Positions 8,485-15,030 of a DNA stretch of 21,044 bases are shown here, piece after piece (the first letter of the stretch is position 1; the number at the start of each line of letters is the position of its first letter). A model generated the notes under the pieces. It saw nothing but the letters and a program-made list of their open reading frames with translations, was not told the DNA's origin and ran no database searches. Source of the stretch: Flavobacteriales bacterium UBA4474 (GTDB taxonomy: Bacteria; Bacteroidota; Bacteroidia; Flavobacteriales_D; Sanyastnellaceae); NCBI GenBank assembly GCA_002389295.1, contig DGOE01000182.1, positions 15,228-36,271 on the forward strand, read 5' to 3'. The translations under genes were made by a program, and so were the position numbers.

Positions 8485-8509
8485 AAAAAGGGAGGCCTTG
8501 GCCTCCCTT
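8485..8509 (-). terminator. Rho-independent terminator of rpsT
   Basis: A 10-bp perfect stem (8488-8497 with 8500-8509; GC-rich gggaggcc core) closes over a very small loop. On the minus strand it is followed by a run of five T (8485-8489, partly within the stem base). It lies 38 bases after the rpsT stop codon and ends one base before the radC ATG. Confidence 0.85.
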
Positions 8510-8546
8510 ACTCAATATCGTTTTGACCGCCATGCGGCCAAGTTTG

Positions 8547-8804
8547 TCATGCCTTCACAGACATCAAGTGTCTTTGGAGGCTGCTTTTGAGATTGCCCGC
8601 CTTGTTCTTGTGGATGACATTCTTCTTGGCAAGACGGTCGATCATCGATGCCACCTTGGGCAATTGATCTTCGAGCTCTTTGGCGTCCGATGTGGCACGG
8701 TATTTACGCAGCGCGTTCCGCATTGTCTTGTGATAATAGCGGTTGCTGAGACGCTTGGTCTCATTGGAACGGATGCGCTTAAGGGCTGACTTGTGATTCG
8801 CCAT
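8547..8804 (-). CDS. rpsT: 30S ribosomal protein S20
   Basis: An 85-residue basic protein with the S20 pattern: MANHKSALKRIRSNETKRL at the start, then the RNYRHK-like stretch NRYYHKTMRNALRKYR, and a C-terminal helical part with LAKKNVIHKNKAGNLKSSLQ. S20 binds 16S rRNA near the 5' domain in the small subunit. The ATG start is typical of the family, and the length is normal (about 80-90 residues). It is a single gene with its own promoter-like box upstream and a strong hairpin terminator downstream. Confidence 0.97.
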   Translation of the reverse strand: MANHKSALKRIRSNETKRLSNRYYHKTMRNALRKYRATSDAKELEDQLPKVASMIDRLAKKNVIHKNKAGNLKSSLQRHLMSVKA

Positions 8805-8823
8805 ACTTGCGATTTAAGGGGTG

Positions 8824-8831
8824 CAAATATA
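8824..8831 (-). promoter_or_regulatory. Bacteroidota-type -7 promoter box of rpsT
   Basis: The minus strand reads TATATTTG, a perfect match to the Bacteroidota -7 consensus TAnnTTTG, 19 bases before the rpsT ATG. A TTTG lies 15 bases further upstream, closer than the usual -33 spacing, so only the -7 half is convincing. Confidence 0.55.
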
Positions 8832-8855
8832 GTCAACGACCCCATGCAAAGCGAG

Positions 8856-9302
8856 TCAGTACCAAATCAAATGTAAGCGAAGGGTACTGGCACCATCGGA
8901 AATGTCCACTTCGGTGCGTTCGGCGTCCAAATGATCGCTGGCTTTGAAAGGCAATCCGAGGGCAATAAAATCCTGTGTGGTCGCCACATCCGCGTCGAAA
9001 ATCGTGAACTCATATGCTGTGCCGAAGTCTGCTTCTTCAATGTTGGCCGCTACAAAATCCAGGTTGACGGGAAGCTGGGCTTCCTGCACGACCCCTGTCG
9101 TAAAGAGCACCGACTGTGTAGCCGCATTTCTCCATTCGACAAACAGGTCTGGGGCACCTTCGTCAATGGTATCCTCGAAGTAATCTTCGTCGATTTCCAA
9201 GACCTCAGCCCTGTCAATGACGCATCGGGTAATCGGCTCGGGGTCCTTGCAACCAGCAGAGAACAGAACGAGCGCAGAAAGGAGGAGTGGGACCCTGTAC
9301 AT
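8856..9302 (-). CDS. Small lipoprotein, function unknown
   Basis: A 148-residue protein with a lipoprotein signal: MYRVPLLLSALVLFSAGC, with the lipobox Cys at 18 and acidic residues (KDPEP) right after it. The mature part is acidic and beta-rich in appearance (DLFVEWRNAATQSVLFTTGV, TAYEFTIFDADVAT), which may suggest a C2-like or immunoglobulin-like sandwich, but I do not recognise a family. It is probably attached to the inner or outer membrane. The start codon lies about 18 bases after the T-run of a hairpin terminator, so any own promoter must sit within or before that hairpin. Confidence 0.75.
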   Translation of the reverse strand: MYRVPLLLSALVLFSAGCKDPEPITRCVIDRAEVLEIDEDYFEDTIDEGAPDLFVEWRNAATQSVLFTTGVVQEAQLPVNLDFVAANIEEADFGTAYEFTIFDADVATTQDFIALGLPFKASDHLDAERTEVDISDGASTLRLHLIWY

Positions 9303-9319
9303 GGTGGCAATTTCAGCAT

Positions 9320-9349
9320 AAAAAAGAGAAGGGCGCCTTCGCGCCCTTC
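9320..9349 (-). terminator. Rho-independent terminator or attenuator
   Basis: A 9-bp stem (9328-9336 with 9341-9349; gaagggcgc paired with gcgcccttc) closes over a 4-base loop. On the minus strand a run of T follows at 9321-9326. It sits about 100 bases after the stop of the DUF4177-like gene and just before the lipoprotein gene. It could end the upstream transcript, end a short RNA, or attenuate the lipoprotein gene. Confidence 0.8.
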
Positions 9350-9449
9350 CTTCCTAACAATCTACTTGCCAATCGCCATTCCTAGCGATAGCTGAAGTAA
9401 ATATACGCAATCCCAAACGTGTTCCCACATGTTTTTTTGCGGGTGTCGA

Positions 9450-9893
9450 TCAACGCTTGAAAACGAGGCGGGTCACGTAAATACCGTTCCCATCGGGCTT
9501 ACCTCCATCAGATTCAACGCCACTGGTCACAAACTCCAGGCTCCAACCGGCGGAAACCATGCTGTTGATCTTGTCGGAGATCAACGCGTCATTGGATGCG
9601 ATGTTCTGAAAGTTGATGCCCGCTGCAGAGAAGAAGTTCAACAACTTGGTCTCTTTGAAGCTGTCCACTTTGAGGTCTCCCCTCTTCACGTCGCTTTGCC
9701 CCGACTTTTTTCCGTCAACCCGCTCCGTGGTGGCGGCATCGCTATCGGCTTCGGCCGTGGCCTCAATGATGCGCGAGCGGCCAGTGCCCATGGGTATGAT
9801 GCTCTCAACAACCGTGACCACTTTGTACTCTTGCGCAGCGACATCGGCACAAGCGAGAAGGGCAACAGCCCCGAGGATAATCAACTTTTTCAT
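9450..9893 (-). CDS. Secreted DUF4177-like protein
   Basis: A 147-residue exported protein. The signal peptide MKKLIILGAVALLACADVAA ends at a likely AAQ cleavage site (residues 19-21). The mature protein begins EYKVVTVVESIIP and ends with INSMVSAGWSLEFVTSG (110-125) and YVTRLVFKR (139-147). This start-and-end layout (EYKvv..., lN.l...GWel..v..., yvf+R) is like DUF4177 proteins, with an extra middle region (SRIIEATAEADSDAATTERV, KLLNFFSAAGINFQNIASND). I infer a small periplasmic or surface protein of unknown role. The ATG at 9893 was chosen because it opens the signal peptide; the frame is open upstream but would overlap the thioredoxin-like gene. A 64-base gap separates it from that gene. Confidence 0.78.
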   Translation of the reverse strand: MKKLIILGAVALLACADVAAQEYKVVTVVESIIPMGTGRSRIIEATAEADSDAATTERVDGKKSGQSDVKRGDLKVDSFKETKLLNFFSAAGINFQNIASNDALISDKINSMVSAGWSLEFVTSGVESDGGKPDGNGIYVTRLVFKR

Positions 9894-9957
9894 GGTGTTT
9901 TTTGATTTGTCGCAAGTACGCGGACCGCAATCACTCGAACAATTCAGGATTGTGAAA

Positions 9958-10599
9958 TCAGCATGCTCCTCCGCCCCATTCACTGAGCATGGCCATGGCG
10001 TCTTCAAAAAAGGAATGGCCTTTGTCGCGGTTGTACCACTCCTGCGCTTCTCTTGAGAACACATCCTTGGGCTTTTTGGGCTCGGGTGCTGCACGGTAAG
10101 CCTCCCACATATTCTGCAAAACATGTGGCCGCGGACCCCATGTGGTCAAGACCTCTCCCTCTTTTGAAGCGCAAATCCAAACGGGAATGGACCTGCCGCC
10201 ATTGCGCAGGAATTCATCCATCAATCTTGTTTCACCATCCCGGAGCACCACATCCAGCGGGATCCCCGCTTTCTCTGCCATGGCCCAAATCAGGGGGGCC
10301 GCCTGCGCCGCATCGCCGCACCAACTTTCGGTAATCAACACCCAGCGATGACCGGCCGGGAGCCCTTCCAAGATGGCGTCCATTTCATTGGGCCAGCTCA
10401 ATGTTTTGCCCACCCGCCGCATACGGGCCGCATTGAGTTTGGTGTAATTGGCCAGGCTTGTCGAAGGCTTGGGGCCACTGTGTCCCTTCTCCTCCACCCA
10501 TTGGGCCATGTGGTCCACATAATCCATGTACGTCATGGCCCCTGGACGACCAGACATCCACCACTCCTTCCATATTGGACGCGCTGCATGCACGCTCAT
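9958..10599 (-). CDS. Thioredoxin-like protein with a single active-site Cys
   Basis: A 213-residue cytoplasmic protein. It carries a thioredoxin-fold core: beta strand HRWVLIT, then ESWCGDAAQAAP (91-102) in place of WCGPC, and a cis-Pro motif RSIPVWI (cis-Pro at 139). This is the Bacteroidota thioredoxin-family type (Thioredoxin_9-like) with a WCGDAAQ site. The resolving Cys is absent, so dithiol oxidoreductase chemistry is unlikely; a monothiol or binding function is inferred. The helical N-terminus (NYTKLNAARMRRVGKT) is also typical. The ATG at 10599 overlaps the stop of the upstream FAD oxidoreductase in an ATGA junction, which supports that start; a later start at Met22 (10536) is possible. 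Confidence 0.82.
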   Translation of the reverse strand: MSVHAARPIWKEWWMSGRPGAMTYMDYVDHMAQWVEEKGHSGPKPSTSLANYTKLNAARMRRVGKTLSWPNEMDAILEGLPAGHRWVLITESWCGDAAQAAPLIWAMAEKAGIPLDVVLRDGETRLMDEFLRNGGRSIPVWICASKEGEVLTTWGPRPHVLQNMWEAYRAAPEPKKPKDVFSREAQEWYNRDKGHSFFEDAMAMLSEWGGGAC

Positions 10600-11891
10600 C
10601 GGTGATGTGGGTTTTTGTCTTCGGACCGCGCCGCCAACCAGGATTCCGCAGCGCGCCGACCAGCGTGCAGGGCCCCGTTTAATGAAGGGGCGAATGTGTG
10701 GTCTCCCGCCGAATAGAACCTCGGCATGGCCTCTGGCACTTCAGCCATGCCCACCTGCGACAGCCTTGGCAATGCCTTGGTGATGGCGGTGCTCCACTCC
10801 ACTTCCCCGATGTTCAGTCCTGCATCCGCAAGGTCCTTTCGGATGCCATCCACCGTGGCCTCGAGGGTCTCATCGGGCGCTTGGGAAACGGCGGTCACAT
10901 TGAGCCATCCTTTGGCGCGAGTACCATGCACATCTTCCATGAAATGCAGATTGGTCACCCATTCCGCAGCTGGAATGAGCCCAATGATGGGCTGACCAAA
11001 TGGCGGTGATTCCGTTCGGAAGACCACATTCACGCAGGCGTTCCATGGCAACTCCTCGTCCGCTGTCAACGGTCCAGGGCCCGCGATCACCCCGCCCCCA
11101 CGGCATGCAAGCGGTGCATCATCCAACATCAGTGCTCCGTCCTCGGTCATGCTGACCCGGCTGTTCAGCCTGACTTCGGTTTGTGTGAGCCCGCTGGCGA
11201 GTTGGTCGACAAACGCCGCCATCCCGCCTCGGGGCAACAAGACCTTGCCTTCGGCGAGCATCCGAAATGTGAAAAGGAATTGGGCCGCCGGAGTGGCCAT
11301 CTCCCGCTCCAAAAAGATGCCCGAGAAAAAAGGGGCCATGAATCCCCGGATGAAGCCATCGGAAAAGCCCCAAGCCTGCCAAAACTCCATGGTGCTCGCC
11401 TTGTCCCACTGCTTCCGCTCCGTCCCGCCGCTCTGCTGGCGCGCTGAAGGCTGGATTGGAAACCGACCCGATTGCAGGTCTTGCACATCGGCCCGCAACA
11501 ACTTGACCACCAGCTTGAGCACCTTGATGCTGTCGCCCCATGTGCCAATCCTGCTGTTCAACGTAGCCCACATCAGCCGCGGGGCGCGGCGCGGATCGGC
11601 CAGGGTGCGCCATTGACCGCGGGTAAAAACCCGCGCGCCGGGGACAAATGCGACATGGGGCAGGGCACTGGGGTCGGTCCACCGCTGCAGCTCTGGATAG
11701 GCGGCCTGCAAGACCTGAAAACCACGGTCCACGGGTATTCCATTGGCCAAGGTTTCCGTGCACATCCGGCCACCCAACCTGTTGTCCGCCTCGATCAATA
11801 CGGGGCTGCAACCGGCCTGTTCCAAAGTGAGGCAGGCCGCCAACCCGGCGGCGCCACCGCCTATGACCACTGGACGATCGTGCGTCTCCAT
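10596..11891 (-). CDS. FAD-dependent amine oxidase/phytoene desaturase-like oxidoreductase
   Basis: A 431-residue flavoprotein. The N-terminal Rossmann motif VVIGGGAAGLAACLTLEQAG (8-27), with E34 binding the FAD ribose and GGRM (40-43), is the amine-oxidase/desaturase signature. The C-terminal FAD block is AGDHTFAPSLNGALHAGRRA (395-414). The middle, including a WGFSDGFIRGFMAPFFSGIF-type helix, resembles protoporphyrinogen oxidase/carotenoid desaturase-like proteins annotated as NAD(P)/FAD-dependent oxidoreductases. The substrate cannot be told from sequence. It begins 4 bases after rluF and overlaps the thioredoxin-like gene by 4 bases, so these three are probably one operon. Confidence 0.85.
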   Translation of the reverse strand: METHDRPVVIGGGAAGLAACLTLEQAGCSPVLIEADNRLGGRMCTETLANGIPVDRGFQVLQAAYPELQRWTDPSALPHVAFVPGARVFTRGQWRTLADPRRAPRLMWATLNSRIGTWGDSIKVLKLVVKLLRADVQDLQSGRFPIQPSARQQSGGTERKQWDKASTMEFWQAWGFSDGFIRGFMAPFFSGIFLEREMATPAAQFLFTFRMLAEGKVLLPRGGMAAFVDQLASGLTQTEVRLNSRVSMTEDGALMLDDAPLACRGGGVIAGPGPLTADEELPWNACVNVVFRTESPPFGQPIIGLIPAAEWVTNLHFMEDVHGTRAKGWLNVTAVSQAPDETLEATVDGIRKDLADAGLNIGEVEWSTAITKALPRLSQVGMAEVPEAMPRFYSAGDHTFAPSLNGALHAGRRAAESWLAARSEDKNPHHR

Positions 11892-11895
11892 GACC

Positions 11896-12654
11896 TCAAG
11901 GTCCGGTGCTTGAATCGAAGTCCGCCGTCTTGTCTGAGCCGGACACCATTTCCCGCAGCTCGGTCAGTTCGGCTTCTGTGAAATCCCGCCACTCGCCGAG
12001 GGGCAGGTCCAGGTGCATGTGCATGATGCGCACCCTTTTCAGCCGCTCAACTTGGTACCCGAGGTGTTCGCACATGCGCCGGATTTGGCGGTTGAGCCCT
12101 TGGGTCAAGACGATGCGGAATTGGCGTGGCCCCGTCTGCTCCACCTCGCAGCGTCGGGTGACCGTGCCGAGAATGGGCACCCCACCGGCCATGTCTTCCA
12201 TGAAGTCACCGCGAATGGGCCGGTCCACGGTCACGTGGTACTCCTTTTCATGGTGATTGCGGGCGCGGAGGACCTTGTTGACGATGTCCCCGTCGCTTGT
12301 GAGGAAGATGAGCCCCTCACTGGGCTTGTCGAGTCGGCCCACCGGAAAGATGCGGCGCTCGTGGCCGATGGCATCCACGATGTTGTCCTTTTCCCGCTTG
12401 TTGTCTGTGGTGCACACGATGCCCACCGGCTTGTGATAGACGATGTAGACGTGTTCTTCAGGGGCTGTGGGCTGACCCACCGCTTGGCCGTCGACCTGTA
12501 CCTGATCACCGGGCATGACCTTGGTGCCCAGCTCGGGTTTGACGCCATTGAGGGTGATGCGCCCTTGCTCCAACAGGCGGTCTGCAGCGCGGCGCGAACA
12601 GAAGCCGGCCTCGCTGAGGTATTTGTTGATCCGAATGCCAGGCGCGCCGCTCAT
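11896..12654 (-). CDS. rluF: 23S rRNA pseudouridine synthase, RluF-like
   Basis: A 252-residue RsuA/RluF-family enzyme that isomerises uridine in rRNA (position 2604 in the E. coli RluF case). An S4 RNA-binding domain occupies about 6-60 (RINKYLSEAGFCSRRAADRL, GRITLNG). The catalytic domain has the YHKPVGIVCT block, GRLDKPSEGLIFLT with catalytic D109, and the family end motif LTQGLNRQIRRMCEHLGY. RluF-like features are NKYLSEaGfCSRR and the NIVDAIGH/RIFPVGRLDK block. RluB/RsuA-type enzymes are similar, so the exact target uridine is inferred. It starts 24 bases after the CotH gene stop and heads the compact rluF, oxidoreductase, thioredoxin-like set. Confidence 0.9.
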   Translation of the reverse strand: MSGAPGIRINKYLSEAGFCSRRAADRLLEQGRITLNGVKPELGTKVMPGDQVQVDGQAVGQPTAPEEHVYIVYHKPVGIVCTTDNKREKDNIVDAIGHERRIFPVGRLDKPSEGLIFLTSDGDIVNKVLRARNHHEKEYHVTVDRPIRGDFMEDMAGGVPILGTVTRRCEVEQTGPRQFRIVLTQGLNRQIRRMCEHLGYQVERLKRVRIMHMHLDLPLGEWRDFTEAELTELREMVSGSDKTADFDSSTGP

Positions 12655-12678
12655 GCTGCAAATAAACGGGATGGGCGG

Positions 12679-14967
12679 TCAGTCGACGCGCACCCAACGC
12701 CAGCGGGTGCCGTCGTCCAGGGTGATCAAGTAGACTCCGGCCTCCCACCCTTCGCTGCAGAAGCCGCTGGCCCGCTCGAATGTGTGTTTCAAACGGCCAT
12801 GGGCATCGCGCACCTCGCCGGATGCCTGGGGGCCGTCCCAGCGCAGGCAGTCTCGAGAGGGGTTGGGGCCCATGGTTCGCGGAGCGGGACCATCCAAATG
12901 GTCACCCCCAAGGATGATGGCGTAGTTGTTGGTCGCGTCTGCCGTCGGTGTCGCAAACCACACCCAATAGTCCTCACCATCCGGGAAGCGTCCCAGCGAA
13001 GCGTCCTGCTCCGATTGCCCGAACGGAAAGAAGTCCAGGATGATCCACAGTTCGGCCTCCTCGTCCCATTCAGACAGCACGATTTCATCGCCTGTGGAGG
13101 ACAGCGTAAACGGCGCGTGATAAGCGCCCTGCTCCGGGTCATTGTCGGCCCAGTAAAAGGCCCAATCCCCCGCGGCAAGCGTGCCCTCGGGCAAGGCAAA
13201 CTTGCCCGGATTGCTCAAGTTGTCGCTCAAGTACTTGCCCCCAAGCTCAATGGGGTACGAGCCGTTGTTGTAGAGCTCCACCCAATCGTCGAATTCGCCG
13301 AAGGCATCGGAGACGTTGTTGGCGTTGCTGGTCATCAGCTCGTTGACCACCAGATCCGAAGGCGATATGCCCACGGTCACCGTCACGGGATTGCAAGGGA
13401 CCCAGCGCTCCAAGCCGGCGCTGCTGGTGGCCTGCACTTGATAGTCTACGGTGGTCCAGCTGTAGGCAATGGGCACCTTGATGCCCCAAGTGCCGTCGCC
13501 GGCCTGGCGGTCGCCGTGCGCCCCATCGTCGTACATCTCAAACGACTGGGCGCCCGAACCGGCATCGATCCAACACGTGACCGCGAGGTCATCCCCACCG
13601 CCATCGACAATGGCACGGATGCGCAAGGAATCCAGTACGGGGGCATTGTCCTCCACCTCATGGGCAATCAGGACAGCGGCCTCAGCATCCAACTGGCCCT
13701 CCAAAGTGTACAGCCGCTCTGTCAACCATTCCTGAATTCCGAACTCCACGTGCCCTCCCCAAGCTTCGTCGAGCGCGGCATCGAAATCCTCCGGCGTGAA
13801 GCCAAAGGTCAGCGGGTAATATTCATCCTGATCCACGCAAGGAGCGATCATGGCCATTCGGGGGGCGAGGTACGCCGCAACGGTGTCGGGGTGGGCATAT
13901 TCCTGGGCCACACGCCGCAGGTAGTACGTATACCAATTGCGGTACTCGGGCACATCCATCAAGCGGTCATAGAGGGGCCGGTATTCCGTAGACCACGCAT
14001 AGGGGTTGCGGCTTTCCCAGTCCTCATTGATCCAATCAATGCCCCAGGTATTGTCCAGGTCGTAGGCGATGTAGTCAAACAGCCCCGTCTGCGGGTTGTG
14101 GTAGAGGTAGAAATTGTTTTTGTTGCCCGCGTAGCCGTCCCAATTGGCGCTCACCACGTCGAGGGCCTGCACCTTGAGAAAGTCGGCCACATTAAACACC
14201 TCCTCCAAGGCGCAAGGCAACTGATCGTCCGGCGTATTGTTGAGCACATCGATAAACGCCGCGAGGTCGGTGTAGTCGTCTTCGTCGGTATTGGTCTTGA
14301 GCTCGTAGGCGCGCCGACCGTTGACCTCAAACTTGTAGTCATCCGGCGTGGTGCTGATGTAATCGAGCGTTGCCGGCCACAAACACTTGTAGAAATTGCC
14401 GTCGTCCTTGTCGTAGTACTCCTCCACGAATTCCTCGTCCATGTGCTCGGTGTTCACGTAGACGCCCATGAACTCCCCGTTGAGGTTGAATTTGACCATG
14501 CTGGTGCGGGAGCCGGCCAGGCCCATGCGCCGCAGGGTATGCCAGCTCAAAGCCGCCCGCAGGATGGAAGGGTCATTTTGATTGGCGTTGATGTTGAGCT
14601 TTTCGAGGTCGGCGAACTTCTGCCCGGGAATGAAGGCATTGAGGTCAATCTTGAAACTCTTCTTGGGGGCGAACAGCGACGTGTTGCCCCTCAAGCGGAC
14701 GGCAATGGTGTCGATGAGGGTGTCCAAGACCGATGACTGGTATTGGAGAATGGCGGGAAAGGGATTGGTCGCCGCATAGTCTATGTCCCCGAACAGCATG
14801 GCGTCCGCACTGTCTGGGTCCATCGTGATGCCGATGGTGGCCACTTCGTCCTGGAGGAAAACCGGGCCGTAAGGGGGCAAATCGGTCTGACCGAAACAGA
14901 CAACAGTCGGTGCAAGGCAACCGGCGACAACCAAGCCCAAGAGGCCCAGACGCAAAAACAGGTTCAT
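12679..14967 (-). CDS. CotH-kinase protein with lamin-tail domain and T9SS sorting signal
   Basis: A 762-residue exported protein. The signal peptide at 1-27 also has a VAGC lipobox-like sequence (Cys 17), so SPI or lipoprotein processing is not settled. The CotH domain covers about 40-350: VRLRGNTSLFAPKKSFKIDL (90-109), KFNLNGEFMGVYVNTEHMDE (159-178), ANWDGYAGNKNNFYLY (274-289) and the metal-binding IAYDLDNTWG (300-309). These match the atypical CotH protein-kinase core. A beta-rich stretch (about 440-530) resembles the dyskerin-like choice-of-anchor segment seen in such proteins. A lamin-tail domain lies at about 537-680 (DLVVNELMTSNAN, DDWVELYNN). The end (about 700-762; NPSRDCLRWD, GVYLITLDDG) looks like a T9SS type A sorting domain. 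I infer a cell-surface or secreted protein. A long antisense reading frame exists here but appears to be a shadow. Kinase activity is known for the CotH family but untested here. Confidence 0.85.
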   Translation of the reverse strand: MNLFLRLGLLGLVVAGCLAPTVVCFGQTDLPPYGPVFLQDEVATIGITMDPDSADAMLFGDIDYAATNPFPAILQYQSSVLDTLIDTIAVRLRGNTSLFAPKKSFKIDLNAFIPGQKFADLEKLNINANQNDPSILRAALSWHTLRRMGLAGSRTSMVKFNLNGEFMGVYVNTEHMDEEFVEEYYDKDDGNFYKCLWPATLDYISTTPDDYKFEVNGRRAYELKTNTDEDDYTDLAAFIDVLNNTPDDQLPCALEEVFNVADFLKVQALDVVSANWDGYAGNKNNFYLYHNPQTGLFDYIAYDLDNTWGIDWINEDWESRNPYAWSTEYRPLYDRLMDVPEYRNWYTYYLRRVAQEYAHPDTVAAYLAPRMAMIAPCVDQDEYYPLTFGFTPEDFDAALDEAWGGHVEFGIQEWLTERLYTLEGQLDAEAAVLIAHEVEDNAPVLDSLRIRAIVDGGGDDLAVTCWIDAGSGAQSFEMYDDGAHGDRQAGDGTWGIKVPIAYSWTTVDYQVQATSSAGLERWVPCNPVTVTVGISPSDLVVNELMTSNANNVSDAFGEFDDWVELYNNGSYPIELGGKYLSDNLSNPGKFALPEGTLAAGDWAFYWADNDPEQGAYHAPFTLSSTGDEIVLSEWDEEAELWIILDFFPFGQSEQDASLGRFPDGEDYWVWFATPTADATNNYAIILGGDHLDGPAPRTMGPNPSRDCLRWDGPQASGEVRDAHGRLKHTFERASGFCSEGWEAGVYLITLDDGTRWRWVRVD

Positions 14968-14971
14968 GCCG

Positions 14972-14999
14972 CAAAATTAAGCGGTACCAAGGTACCCGC
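14972..14999 (-). terminator. Weak hairpin terminator / promoter-like box between T9SS genes
   Basis: The sequence gcggtaccaaggtacccgc (14981-14999) folds as a hairpin with one bulge. On the minus strand it is followed by TTAATTTTG, a weak T-rich tail after the metallopeptidase gene. The same tail contains TAATTTTG (14972-14979), a perfect TAnnTTTG -7 box four bases before the CotH gene ATG, but there is no -33 partner at normal spacing. Either reading is possible. Confidence 0.4.
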
Positions 15000-15030
15000 G
15001 GTGGCGATGTGGATCCTTTGAAAACAGGAC

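Noticed and set aside
12013..14736. 907-codon open frame on the plus strand opposite rluF and the CotH gene
   Set aside because: Both minus-strand genes are clear by family motifs. The plus-strand frame has no recognisable domains and spans two unrelated genes, as expected of an antisense frame kept open by GC-rich codon use.
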